The notes: a model not told the origin generated them from the sequence alone. A DNA stretch of 64,000 bases from Gentiana macrophylla (GCA_026214975.1 CM047806.1:103487345-103551344); one strand, 5' to 3'. Shown: positions 33,848-44,750, counted from the stretch's first letter. Program-made: numbers and translations.

Positions 33848-34153
33848 GAGCACTTGCAGTAGATACTGTAAATACTTTAAACTGTATTTTAAAGATTTCA
33901 ATATTCAGATTTAGGAAAAAGTAGCAATGCAGAAGATACTCTACATTTTACTGTAAACTACAGATTCTGTAAAAATTTCTTTAAATCTACCGTATTTATG
34001 CAGATTCTGTAAAATTTTCCCTTATATCTAACTCATTACGTAAATAGAGAATTTGATGCATTTAATCTAAGATAAATATTCTGTAAACTAAAAATATATA
34101 TATTTAAAACTGTAAAATATAGTATTATTTTAGAGCATCTAATGCAAGTGCAC
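33848..34153. mobile_element. MITE with about 25-bp imperfect terminal inverted repeats
   Basis: A 306-bp AT-rich non-coding segment. The left end GAGCACTTGCAGTAGATACT and the reverse complement of the right end, GTGCACTTGCATTAGATGCT, match at most positions. The flanks TTA (33845-33847) and TTG (34154-34156) suggest a 3-bp duplication of PIF/Harbinger type with one change. The superfamily is a guess. Confidence 0.5.
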
Positions 34154-34495
34154 TTGTAGCTTGAATTTTCTTTTCAAAATTCATTTCTTCTTTCCCTAAA
34201 AAAAATTCATTTCTTCAACCGAGAGCTTTCTCCTTTATACGGAAGCACCGCATGTCTTAAATTTAATTCAAATTTCAATGTTAGACAGAAGATAGTTGTT
34301 GCACATCTGCACTTGTCTCTCTTTGTCTCTTTGAGCTATATTGAGCTAGAGGACAACCTATGGCCGTCCCGTGATATTTAGGCCCTAAGCCAAAATTAAA
34401 ATATAAGGTCTTTTACTGTGTAAAAAAATATGATATAACAACTATTTTTTAGTATACTAGAATGATGAGCGGCGTATAAAAAATGTAAGGTTAGA
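34154..34495. other. Non-coding sequence, no feature recognised
   Basis: AT-rich sequence between the MITE and the family-C composite. A ggccgtcccgtgatatttaggccc block near 34360 resembles, in inverted form, the gacgggaggctctaggccg block at 41790. This may be the remnant of an older transposon that the composite split. Confidence 0.4.
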
Positions 34496-34500
34496 CTTTT

Positions 34501-34553
34501 TGTAACGCCCATTCCCGGATACCGAGTCCTTACCCGGAAATAGAACGTTCGGC
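34501..34553 (-). repeat. 3' LTR stub of family-C element
   Basis: Only the last 53 bp of an LTR remain (core ccggataccgagtccttacc on the plus strand, matching 38450 and the inverted 41600 copy). It is fused directly to the integrase zinc-finger reading frame. Confidence 0.75.
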
Positions 34554-34800
34554 CTTGACTTTCTGACACGTATCACATTCAGCCACAAACTTAGCTATTT
34601 CTAGCTTCATTGAAGGCCCCCAAAAACGTTCCTTCAAATCTCTATACATCTTTGTAGCTCCTGGGTGGACTGCAAAAGCTATCCTATATGCCTCATCCCT
34701 GACTCTTTGTCTTAAGTCTCCAACATTAGGCACACATAACCGATCCTTGTACCAAAGATTTCCGCTCTTATCTAGAACATAACCCACTATAGGCTTTTCT
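34554..34800 (-). pseudogene. Integrase N-terminal zinc finger (family C), truncated
   Basis: Open minus-strand frame with HPGATKMYRDLKERFWGP and CDTCQKVKAE, giving the His-His-Cys-Cys zinc site of gypsy integrase. Directly after KAE the frame enters LTR sequence; the catalytic core and C-terminal domain are deleted. The short homology GCCGAAC is shared by the integrase codons and the LTR at the joint. Confidence 0.85.
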
Positions 34801-34808
34801 CTTGCGAC

Positions 34809-35644
34809 TCATTTCAAATTTACCAAAGCTGGGTCTTCATCTTGCTTACCCCGGATATCATCCATCAACTCTGACCTAGCCAACAACGGTGCCACAAACT
34901 TTAGATTCCCAAACTGATCAAAACTCCAGATTTTCAGCCCATCTAACTGTTCTGCCATATCTTCAACTCCTGAGACCGCATACACTAGCTTCCTACTCAA
35001 CGCATCTGCAACCACATTCGCTTTACCCGGATGGTACTGAATATCCAAGTCATAATCTTTCACGAACTCTAACCATCTTTGCTGCCTCATATTCAAATTC
35101 TCTTGAGTTAAAAGTATTTTAAACTCTTGTGGTCCGTGAAGATTCTTGCCTTGACTCCATACAAGTAGTGCCTCCAAGTCTTTAAGGCAAACACTTCCGC
35201 TGCCAACTCTAAGTCATGTGTTGGGTAGTTCTTCTCGTGTATCTTTAACTGTCTAGATGCATAGGCTATTACCATGCCCCTTTGCATCAACACACAACCT
35301 AAACATTTTCCCGAAGCATCGGTGTACACATCATAATTATCAAAGATCTCCGGAACTGCCAAAACTGGTGTTGTAGTCAATCTATCCTTCAAAGTCTGAA
35401 AAGCTGTCTCACACTCACTAGTCCATTCAAACTTCACATTCTTTTGTGTAAGTGTGGTGAGTGGTGTGGCTATTTTGGAAAAGTCTTGCACGAACTTCCT
35501 GTAGTATCCAACTAACCCCCGAAAACTTCTTACTTCTGAAACTGTGCTAGGTCTTGGCCAATTCTCAACCGCTTCTATCTTTGTAGGGTCTACTTGTATA
35601 CCATCCCCAGATATCACATGTCCCAGAAAACTAACTTGCTTCAA
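34809..35644 (-). pseudogene. RNase H and RT thumb (family C)
   Basis: 35644-35108 has [31 protein letters not shown] and the RNase H catalytic sites [16 protein letters not shown] and [10 protein letters not shown] one-base frameshift follows, then 35098-34809 with NMRQQRWLEFVKDYDLDI and YHPGKANVVADALSRK. It follows the RT with another one-base frameshift near 35643. These are the typical gypsy RNase H blocks. Confidence 0.9.
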
Positions 35645-36290
35645 CCAAACTCACATTTCAAAATTTTAGCAAACAACTGTTTTTCTTTCAAAGTCTTCAA
35701 CACTGTTCTTAAGTGTTCTTCATTCTCTTTCTCATCCTTTGAGTAGATAAGGATATCATCTATGAATACTATCACAAACTTGTCCAAATAAGGCATGAAA
35801 AAATGTTGCATCAAATCCATGAATGCTGAAAGAGCATTAGTGAGTCCTACTGGCATAACCAAGAACTCATAATGTCCATACCTTGTACTAAAATCCGTCT
35901 TAGGTATGTCTGCCACTTTAATCTTCAACGGATGATAACCGGACCTAAGATCAATCTTAGAAAATACTCTCTTTCCCAGTAACTGATTAAACAAGTCATC
36001 AATCCTTGGTAGTGGATACTTGTTCTTGATAGTGAGGTTGTTCAAGGCTCTATAATCTATACACATCCTCATGCTACCATCTTTCTTCTTTACGAACAAC
36101 ACATGGGCTTCTCATGGTGAAGTACTTGGCTGAATTATATTCCTGTCTAACATATCCTTTAACTGAGCTTTCAATTCCTTTAATTCAGCCGGTGCCATCC
36201 TATATGGTGCTTTTGATACTGGTGCTGACCCCGGTACTAACTTGATTTCAAACTCAATTTCCCTATCTTGCATGTTACCTGGTAACTCAT
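35641..36290 (-). pseudogene. Reverse transcriptase (family C)
   Basis: Open from 36102 to 35641, and recognisable back to about 36290 (APYRMAPAELKELKAQL, DRNIIQPSTSP). A TGA stop sits where Trp is expected just before [44 protein letters not shown] and the catalytic [10 protein letters not shown] block follow. The [15 protein letters not shown] segment identifies Ty3/gypsy RT. It would be inactive because of the stop and the downstream frameshift. Confidence 0.9.
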
Positions 36291-36386
36291 CTGGAAATGC
36301 CTACATCTAACTTAGGCTTAACTTGCTCTACATCTATTGCATACAACAAGTAGCCTTCACAGCCTTTTTGACATGCTCTTATAGCC

Positions 36387-36790
36387 TTAACTACTAAAAT
36401 TTATCGGATGACATTTCTTACTTGGCTTGTACACGTTACCTTGAAAGGTCTTAGAAGATTTCCTGGGCACCTTAAAGGTTACTCTCTTTTCTCTACAGTC
36501 CAAGTGTACATAGTTCTTGGACAACCAATCTATTCCCAAGATCACATCAAAGTCCATAAAGTCCAACACTGTAAGGTCACTCTTACAACGGTAAGACCCT
36601 ACCCGAATGTCTACTTGAGGTATCATCTTCGACACTTTAGTACCTCTTCCTAATGGTGTAGTTATTTCCAAAGTATTCCTTAAAGCTTCCATAGGTAAGT
36701 TTAGTATCCTAGCAACCTTAGAAGACACAAAAGAGCTAGACGCCCCGGTATCAAACAAAGCCTTAACTGGTAGATTGTCTAATATTATCT
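36387..36790 (-). pseudogene. Retropepsin (family C)
   Basis: An aspartic protease with an intact catalytic LFDTGASSSFVS motif at about 36765-36730, then DFDVILGIDWLSKNYVHLDC, typical of gypsy proteases. The frame is open for about 123 codons. It connects to RT through a short decayed linker at 36290-36386. Confidence 0.85.
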
Positions 36791-36989
36791 TATCTAAAAA
36801 TGTAAATTATTTTATTTAAATACAACTATAACATGATTTAACGTGATATAATAGAACTTTAATAACATAGAATGAACAAATTAAAAGTACCTGAGATAAC
36901 ATTGTCATCTGGCTCCGCAATTTATGACCCCATAGTAAAAACTCAAACTGGTCGGCTTGAACTTCCTTTTCCGCTTGCTTGACCCTGAT

Positions 36990-38342
36990 TCTCTTTACCT
37001 CCCTTGGTTGGAAAAATCCTTGCAAAGTGTCAAGGATCTCCACAGTAGTAACAACTGCCTGTGCTAGCCTTGCATTCACCCGAATGATGTCTCTTGCATT
37101 TCTGACAAAGAGGTGCACTTGCTGAATGTGCTACTGAGAAGGATGCTCTTCACATTCTGTTGGGTGCTTCCCGATTACTCCCTTGACTCGTCTCAAATGT
37201 TCTGTTAGCACCAACTATCACTGAAGGCCTGTTCTTAAAAGTTTTCACTTCTATGGCCTTATTCAACAATTCTGCCATATTCCTCGATGATGCTCCCATC
37301 ATACCAGCATGGATCTCATGAGATAAACCGTTCTTATAAAGGACCATTTTCTTCTCCTTAACTCTCTTTTTTCCAGGATAGAACCTTCCTAACTCATTGA
37401 AACGTTTAGTGTATTGAGATACAGACGTGTGTTGACCTTGACTGTGTCTCAAAATAGTCTTGCTTGATTTGCTTGAACTGCTGGTGGATAGTACTCATTA
37501 TAGAAAAGTTCCTAGAATTCTTTCCAATCCATAATCTTACCTCGGCTGCTCTCTATTGCATCAAACCAACTCTCCACCGTATTCAACAAAAAGCCCACAG
37601 CTAACTGAGCCATCTCCGCTTCAGGCACATTCACATTTCTACATGCCTTTTCGAAGCTCCTCAGCCACATCTCAGCCTTGATTGGTTCCACATTTCCATG
37701 AAAGTCTTGCATACAGTTCCTTTTCAACCTAGTGTACCAATCCACGGGTGGTGCCTGCTCATAAGCTTGAGGTCTAACCGGAGGGTAAACCGGTGGATAA
37801 GTTGGTGGATAAACTGGTGGATAACCTAGGGGTTCTTGTGGTGCTTGAGGTGGGGAAGGTGGTGGATATGGCTGTTGAGGTTGTTGAGGTTGGGTCACAT
37901 GCAGTGCTTGTTGATAAGGATGGTACCTTAGATGGTGTGGTGGAGTGTGGTATGGCTGGTGTAGTCCGTAGGGTGGGTATCCAAAACCATAGTGATGGGG
38001 GGATTGTAGGTTGAGGTGGTTGACTTGTGGGTCGAGGGTAAAAGGTCTGTTGTTGTGGAGGGTAGACTGAGGTTGAAGGATAGCTTACTGGGGTGGTGAA
38101 GGATAAACTTCTGTCACTGGTGGTACAAGATCCGCTGGAATGTCACTTACCAAAGTAACCTGAACCGATCCTCCCACATGCCACTGTGGAGGTTGCTCAT
38201 GTTGAGCCCGCGGTGACTGATTTTGTTGAGGTGGTACGTACGGCCTCAAAGCTCTGCTCCCTAGCACTGGTGTAGTATTGCCTGCCTCTGGTCTAGTTCC
38301 TGAACTTCCAGCCCCATGAACACCTCTCCTAGTTGTCACCAT
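36990..38342 (-). pseudogene. gag (family C), several frames
   Basis: Starts at 38342 (MVTTRRGVHGAG), 78 bases from the primer site. A Pro/Gln/Tyr-rich N-terminal region runs to about 37780. The capsid domain follows (37898-37512: AEMWLRSFEKACRNV, LLNTVESWFDAI; then 37452-37150: VSQYTKRFNELGRFYPG, YKNGLSHEIHAGM). A zinc-knuckle pair near 37110-37030 follows; the second reads CYYCGDP-stop-HFARIF, with the Gly codon now a stop and the last Cys lost. An aberrant piece at about 37970-38085 breaks the frame. Confidence 0.85.
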
Positions 38343-38419
38343 TCTAAAAGATCAAGAAGATCAAAATGTTACTAAGTGATCTAAAGAAACTTATCTCAAG
38401 AAAGGAATCCTAAAGGACA

Positions 38420-38437
38420 CTTATCTCTGATACCAAC
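38420..38437 (-). other. Primer binding site, tRNA-iMet type (family C)
   Basis: Minus strand GTTGGTATCAGAGATAAG directly after the LTR end; the TGGTATCAGAG core is the initiator-Met site. Confidence 0.85.
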
Positions 38438-39614
38438 TGTATCACCTCGTTCCTGGATACCGAGTCCTTACCCGGAAATAGAACGTTCGGCACGTATAAT
38501 ATAAAATAAATTCTATATTATACGTAAGCATCTACTACGTCGTATCGAGTTTCGCATTTACGGAAGCTAAAAGACTCGGGTGTATTTTTTTTGTACAAGA
38601 TAAGAATAGAAACACAACCATACTAAAGATAGAAAAGATATCTTACAACAACGAACTTCAAATATTACAACCGTACCATGTTCAAAGAAAGGAAAGAAAT
38701 ACAACAAATATCTTACAAGAAAAATGTCAAGAAATACAACATGTCTTAAAATAAAATTACAACACAAGTCTTGATGGGAAAACAACATAGTTTAGTAGAA
38801 ATAAAATATGATAAAAGCATAGCATGACAAGTCATCAAACATCATCCTCGAAGTCCTCATCGAACTCCTGTTCCAGCTGTTCATCTTCTCCACCCCAAAC
38901 ACAACAAACATGCATTTGAGGTAAGTACAAAGGTACTTAGCAAGAAACAGAAGCTATTGCATTAACAAGATTTCACAAAGAAGGACTTACATTGTTATTA
39001 AGTTATCTTTATTTAACCGACTCAATTCTAGTGTTCACTTCATGCTCATCAACATGTTGTGACAAAACGTTTCTAGCTTAACTCAAGTATGTTACACCGA
39101 CATTCAAGGGCACTACGCATGGTGCTACCCATCACGAGGTATCGTTTGCAACCTATCAGTAGATCACACCAATAGCCACGGGTTAAGACCCAATAGTATA
39201 CACATTCGGTGAAGTCACTCTACCATTTAGCCGTTTATAGGCCAGTAGAGTTATTCACTTTATCTGACTGCCCACACATCATGATATAGACAAGTGCCTT
39301 ACCAAAAATGTTACGATGTTTAGTCTTTTACTATACACTTATGTAAATTATTAATCAATAACTAGCCACCTAAGTATTTTCAAGGTAGATGATCACTTAA
39401 AAACTCTACTACATCACTTAGACTCTAGAAACAACACCTTAAACGCGTACACAGACATTGATGAATACTAATTCATCAAAGCACAAGCCATTCATACCCT
39501 TCCGACGGTCCCGAACTTCAACTCTAGGGAAGAGTACATTCGGTGCCCGAACTAAACGCATCTTAATCAAGGCTTGTTCATGTTCATTTAGTGTTGTTAG
39601 ATCAAGGGCTAACA
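38438..39614 (-). repeat. 5' LTR of family-C element (minus strand)
   Basis: A 1177-bp LTR that starts TGTTAGCCC on the minus strand (39614) and ends GGTGATACA (38438). It is an inverted near-copy of 40472-41660; long stretches match with only scattered changes. A purine tract (gtgggaaaa on the minus strand) precedes its start, as if an internal 3' end once lay to its right. Confidence 0.8.
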
Positions 39615-40471
39615 TTTTCCCACTAATCAGAAGTTGTTAGAAAAGAAATAATGTTCAAGTTCTGAAATTGAGAGCAAATGAAGAAGACAAAGAGGCTTTC
39701 TCAAAATCCTCACTAGTTACTACTCCTTTTTCAGATTCAACTGGAGCAGGAGCATCGTTAGAAGGCAAGGATCATTTTGATACTAAGTTTTCCAGGTTTT
39801 ATCATGGTATGGAAATAGCCCTAATCTTGGATTCATCAAGTTTTGATCATATTTGGTTGAAGAGATTTGTGCAATTCATAGTTCTGAGTAGATAGAAACC
39901 TTGATCCTAACTAGTTTGTGAACTGGTTGTGGATCCAATAGGTTTTTGTTGGAGTTTGAGAAGAGCCTGCAAAGTTTCTGAAGTTTTTCTTGGAGTTGTG
40001 CTTTGATCAAGTAAGGAAATCTTATCCATTGTGTTAGTTCTGATTTGGTGAAGTTAGGGCCTTGTTTTATGGTGTTTTGATGTTGAAATCATGTTTAAAT
40101 GTGATCATGCAATTGCTTGGTGATATGTGGTGTTAAAGTAAAGATTTTCTGCTGATATGATGTTTATAATGATGTTAAACTTGGTTGGTTTTGAGTAGAA
40201 ATCGATATAGTGCAGAAAATTGCATGTAATGCTGTCTGCTCAGTTTTGGCACCCCCCAACCTCTTCGGCGCCCCCCTGACCTGTTTTAGAGAGTTATGTG
40301 AACTCTAGTATGCAATTTTGGCGTGCCTCAAAGGCTTTGGTGCCCCCAAGCCTGAATAGAGAGTTTAGTGAAGTCTCTGAAGCAGTTTTGGCGCAAGCCA
40401 AAGGTGTTGGCTCCCCCCAACACTGTCTAAATGTTATTTTGTGTGTTTTAAGCTACGAGATGAGTTCTAAA
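39615..40471. other. Spacer between inverted family-C LTRs
   Basis: 857 bp between the two LTR starts, with no recognised coding domain. About fifteen bases next to each LTR are related to each other in inverted form, so each arm seems to include a little internal 3' sequence. The right part contains a tandem repeat (40229-40430). Confidence 0.5.
40229..40430 (+). repeat. Tandem repeat, about 70 bp, three diverged units
   Basis: Three units each start with caattttggc or cagttttggc, contain a gcccccaa-type C-run and are spaced about 70-75 bp. The first two also share a gagag-tt-gtga-ctct palindrome-like piece. Confidence 0.55.
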
Positions 40472-41660
40472 TGTTACACCTTGATCTAATAACACTAAAT
40501 GAACATGAACAAGCCTTGATTAAGCTTCTGATGCGTTTAGTTCCGGCACCGAATGTACTCTTCCATAGAGTTGAAGTTCAGGACCGTCGGAAGGGTATAA
40601 ATGGCTTGTGCTTTGATGAATTAGTATTCATCAATGCATGTGTACGTGTTTAGGGTGTTGTGTCTAGAGTCTAAGTAAGGGATTAGAGTTGTTAAGTGAG
40701 CTTCTACCTTGAAAATACTTAGGTGGCTAGTTAATGATTAATCATTTACATAAGCGTATAGTAAAAGACTAAACATTGTAACATTTTTGGTAAGGCACTT
40801 GTCTACATCACGATGTGTGGGCGGTCAGATAAAGTGAATAACTCTACTGGCCTATAAACGGCTAAATGGTAAAGTGACTTCGTCGAACGTGTATACTATC
40901 AGGTCTTAACCCGTGGCTATCAGTGTGATCCACTGATAGTTGCAAATGATACCTCGTGATGGGTAGCACCATGTGTAGTTCCCTTGAATGCCGGTGTAAC
41001 AAACTTGAGTTAAGTTAGAAACGTTTAGTCACAACATGTTGATGAGCATAAAGTGAACCCTATAATTGAGTCGGTCAAATAAAGATAACTTAATAACAAT
41101 GTAAGTCCTTCTTTGTGAAATCTACTTAATGCAATAGCTTCTGTTTCTTGCTAAGTACCTTTGTTTTTACCTCGAATGCATGTTTTTTGTGTTTGGGGTT
41201 GAGAAGACGAACAGGTGGAACAGGAGTTCGATGAGGACTTCGAGGATGATGTTTGATGACTTGTCATGCTATGCTTTTATCATATTTTATCTCTACTAAA
41301 CTATGTTCTTTTCCCTTCAAGACTTGTATTGTAATTTTATTTTAAGACATGTTGTATTTCTTGACATTTTTCTTGTAAGATATTTCTTGTATTGCTTTCA
41401 TTTCTTTGAACATCGTACGGTTGTAAGATTTGAAATTCGTTGTTGTAAGATATCTTATCTATCTTTATTATGGTTGTGTATCTATTCTTATCTTGTGCAA
41501 AAAAAAAAAAAAAATACACCCGAGTCTTTTAGCTTCCGTAAATGCGAAACTCGATACGACAAGTAGAGGCTTACGTATAATATAGAATTTATTTTATATT
41601 ATACGTGCCGAACGTTCTATTTCCGGGTAAGGACTCGGTATCCGGGAACAGGACGATACA
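40472..41660 (+). repeat. Inverted LTR of family C (plus strand)
   Basis: A 1189-bp LTR, from TGTTACACC to GGACGATACA, in opposite orientation to 38438-39614. It contains a run of A at about 41501-41515. There is no primer site on its right; the flank CTTTT matches the 5-mer at 34496-34500. Confidence 0.8.
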
Positions 41661-42535
41661 CTTTTTAGCATAATTCTAGTATAAATTTGGGTCTACAACG
41701 ATTTAGATTAAGTAAAAAATATAACTTGACCTAACATACAATACTAGAAAATGAAAAGAGGGCCCATAAATTAAAATTTTTGACGGGAGGCTCTAGGCCG
41801 TGGCCTTGTTGGCCTGCCCCCAGGGACGGGCCTCCTTGGTTGACCTCTATCAGCTCCAACTAGCTAAAATTAATGTTCCACAACTTTTACTCAGCTCCTT
41901 ATAGCTTCATGAAGGCTGGATCAACTTGAATTTAGAATTCCATGGCCTTTCATCACATTAATTAGTTGAATCCAGCTTTCATTGTTGTCATCTCCACCGT
42001 ATTCTTCGCGGCTGTTGGGATGAGACTGTTGAAGAAAGAAAATGCAACTTGTATCTCATTTGAAATACAAGAGAGGAATAGATTATAGCTAGTATGTTAA
42101 GTGTATTAAGCGGGAAATATAATAATTCATAGCGTTACATTGTCTGTTATACATCATATGATATAATATGTATCGCCCGTTATATTTTGTGATCTATTTT
42201 TATATAATGTATCGCATTTCCATCTTTGTAATCTCAATCATCTTTTGATGTATATAATTTGCAACATTATGTCAAATTCTTGCCAATAATGTGAGTCTAA
42301 ATAGACTTGTGGAAATTAGTCCATCACATATATAACACACATAGCATATATGATGATCAAGTATATAATGATGTTAAACATAGGTTAATGTCATTCAAAT
42401 GTGTAAAATGATATATTTAGGCATTTCAAAGTGATACAATTGATCAAATATTGATACATTTTAAACACTATCAAGCATATGAGATTCATCAACATGTATA
42501 GCATTATAGCATAATTCATAATTGTTAATGTTAAT

Positions 42536-43025
42536 GGGACAATGTTTCGATTAAGTGGGGGTAGGAACGTCACTTAGCTTTTTAACAAGATATTCCAAAT
42601 TGCTAAATTATCTTAATTCTCTTTGATGCATTTTTCACCACATAGAGTTTTGATCCATTCTAAGTGAGAAAATTGAGCCAATTAATTATGTCCTTGTTTC
42701 ACAACGCTTAGGTGAGAGTCATGTCCACTTTTGAAATAGTGACATATTAATCACACATTCTGTTATTAACCACCCTTTTAAAGCACGTATGACTCGATTC
42801 TTCAGTATGTGATATAAATGAAGCATTAATCAATTTAGTCCGGAAGAATGAGCATGTGCCAGGTAGAATGAAGTAGTGGCTTATTAAATAAAAAAATAGA
42901 ACTTGACCTAAAATACAATACTAGAATATGAAAAGAGATCCCTTAAATTACAAATTTTGACGGGAGGCCCTTGGCCCTGGTCTTGTTGCCTGCCCCAGGG
43001 AAGGGCCTGCCTTGGTTGACCTCAA
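42536..43025 (+). repeat. Fragment of family-B 3' region inserted in copy A
   Basis: Begins with gggacaatgttt and the aagtggggg tract, homologous to 1700-1740, then follows the same non-coding sequence as 3508-3780. It ends with a partial repeat of the first 130 bp of copy A. The flanking sequence caagcatatgagattcatca occurs on both sides (42472 and 43026). In copy B the matching fragment lies before the duplication, at 55866-56180. Confidence 0.65.
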
Positions 43026-43289
43026 TCAAGCATATGAGATTCATCAACATGTATAACATTATAGCATAATTCATATATTGTTACTGTTATTGGGAGTAGA
43101 AAAATCAACATGTCATTCAAATTAGGTAAGTACAAAATTTATTTATTTATTACTTATATTTAATCAGAATAGGTTTTAGGAGTGAATAGACTCTTCCGTC
43201 CGTAATAAATGTGTGAAAATGTGCCATATCACTTCATATTCATCAATAAAAAGTAAAAACAAAAAAATAACATAACATTATAAAATAAT

Positions 43290-43528
43290 AGGATTGTCCT
43301 CGGGACAAAACTCGGTTGGTAAGGAGCTTGGGTGCTTACGGCAGCCTGGACTTTAAGCTGGAGGGTGGAGGTTCGAACCCCATAAAGAGAGACTTCTTTC
43401 AGTTATTTGATATAAAAGACAAACTCATAACTCTGAGCCACTGATAAGCTGATTAACATTTCCACTCATCCCTTTGGAGAAGAGAAGTGGGGACACTTAA
43501 TGTTGGGTTCAACGTTTTTTTTATATAG
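43290..43528 (+). mobile_element. tRNA-derived SINE, copy A
   Basis: A 239-bp element flanked by 8-bp direct repeats AAAATAAT (43282-43289 and 43529-43536). It has a pol III A-box-like AACTCGGTTGG at 43309-43319 and a B box GGTTCGAACCC at 43370-43380. It ends in a T-rich tail (tttttttatatag). No coding capacity. Confidence 0.75.
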
Positions 43529-43972
43529 AAAATAATTGGAACAACATCACTATCTCTCCAATAAAAATTTCTTTGTTAAAGTTGACGGAGCTGGCTTCCC
43601 GAACAAAATTGCCAACTTGTATTTGTATATTTTCTTCCAACACATGCTGTCATTGCACTACACTTTCCCCTTGATGTCTACGTAATGATATTTAAATGCT
43701 GTCGTGCTTCATTGACATGGGCGGATCTATGTGGTCTTAGGGTATCAAGTATCTCCGGTGAAATTACGGGAATTTTTTTAGTATTAAAATATGTCGTTTA
43801 GTTGATAAAAAAATTTTAATTTTAGGCTCCGATGATTTCAATGGAACAAATATTTGAATAAAAAATGTAGTTTTACCGTTCAGTGACACACTGAGAAAAT
43901 TTCCTGGATCTGCCCCTGTTCATTGATTATCATGTTTCATGATAATAAAGTTGTAAACAAAACAACATACGT

Positions 43973-43994
43973 GATATATATATATATATATATA
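43973..43994. repeat. (TA)n microsatellite
   Basis: Simple dinucleotide run. The matching run in copy B is at 57873-57900. Confidence 0.9.
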
Positions 43995-44188
43995 AGGTAA
44001 AGCCCCAACCCAAAGACCCCACCGCCCCGTCCGGGGGCTTCGTAGATGATGTAAATCGAGGTTAGGCTCAGTGATCAAATTTACAAAGGTTGTTTATATA
44101 CATTTTTTACAAAGAGAAATCGATGCAGGGTATCGAACGTTCACACATCAGCTCAAAGACAATGCTAGTGGATCATCCCAACTCATTT

Positions 44189-44721
44189 TGTAAACTCCCA
44201 AATCGGTAAAGTAATGTCCTGCTCACCCCCGTATAAGTGTGAGACATAAAGGTCATATCAACTCGGGTTATCCCTTTTAGACCAAGCAAGGACGGCGGTT
44301 TAAGAAGTTGACCGGACCATTTATGACTACTTTAGCGCTACTGGGACCAGAAGTGCAGGCGCGTTACTGAATGGTATTCAACGTTGATTATCGAGACGGA
44401 CGCAAGTCGCACACACCACGGGGTGGGGTCACCTCTAGAAATCCTCTGGTAGGGATGAAACTAGGACAAGTCCACTGGGACAAGTCTTGGCCATCCTGGC
44501 GAGAACGTCAGTTCCTTATAGTGGGGAGAATGTAAATTCTCACATCGGTAAAAATAATGTCTTCTTTCACCCCCATATAAGTGTGTGAAACATAAAGTGC
44601 TTGTCATTCAAGGTTAACCATTTTAGGCCAAGCGAGGCGGAGGTCTATCTGATTGTGCAGAGATCATTTTACTTATTTAATTTAGGCTACTGCGCCAAGT
44701 GAGAGTGCAGGGGGCGTTACA
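44189..44721 (+). mobile_element. TRIM retrotransposon, copy A
   Basis: A 533-bp mini LTR element. LTR1 44189-44368 and LTR2 44531-44721 both start TGTAAA, carry a cccacatcggtaaa-type block and a tataagtgtg block, and end GCGTTAC(A). Between them are 162 bp of non-coding sequence, beginning with a TGGTATTCAA primer-site-like stretch and ending with the purine tract ggggagaa. Flanks are CATTT and CGTTT (four of five). It cannot encode proteins and would need enzymes from other elements. Confidence 0.75.
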
Positions 44722-44748
44722 CGTTTAATTGAATTATGCCTTTGAGGA

Positions 44749-44750
<2 letters not shown>

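Larger units (their letters stand above)
34501..41660 (-). mobile_element. Family-C Ty3/gypsy composite with inverted LTRs
   Basis: Bounded by perfect 5-bp direct repeats CTTTT (34496-34500 and 41661-41665), with outer ends TGTAACG and CGATACA. Inside, in order: a 3' LTR stub (34501-34553), minus-strand pol and gag (34554-38342), a primer site, a minus-strand 5' LTR (38438-39614), an 857-bp spacer and a plus-strand LTR (40472-41660). Both outer ends are LTR 3' ends, which a simple insertion cannot produce. RT, RNase H and gag motifs and the iMet primer site fit a chromovirus-like gypsy element. Gene order is gag-pro-RT-RH-IN. Confidence 0.75.

Noticed and set aside
38567..38788. Hydrophobic frames at 38567-38788 (minus) and 41303-41566 (plus)
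   Set aside because: They are the same LTR-C sequence read in the two inverted LTRs; rich in Phe/Leu by base composition.
38438..41660. A single 3.2-kb palindromic LTR
   Set aside because: Both arms begin with TGTTA and end with ATACA at the expected places, so two separate inverted LTRs of about 1.2 kb explain the data better.
41966..42088. Short hydrophobic frame (NPAFIVVISTVFF...), also near 56431-56625
   Set aside because: No ATG at its start, a stop directly upstream in copy A, and the two copies diverge right after the hydrophobic part. It could be a captured exon piece but cannot be supported as a gene.
43370..43380. Possible tRNA genes at GGTTCGAACCC and GGCTCGAACCC sites
   Set aside because: The B boxes belong to SINEs with target duplications; no cloverleaf with matching acceptor stem could be formed by eye.
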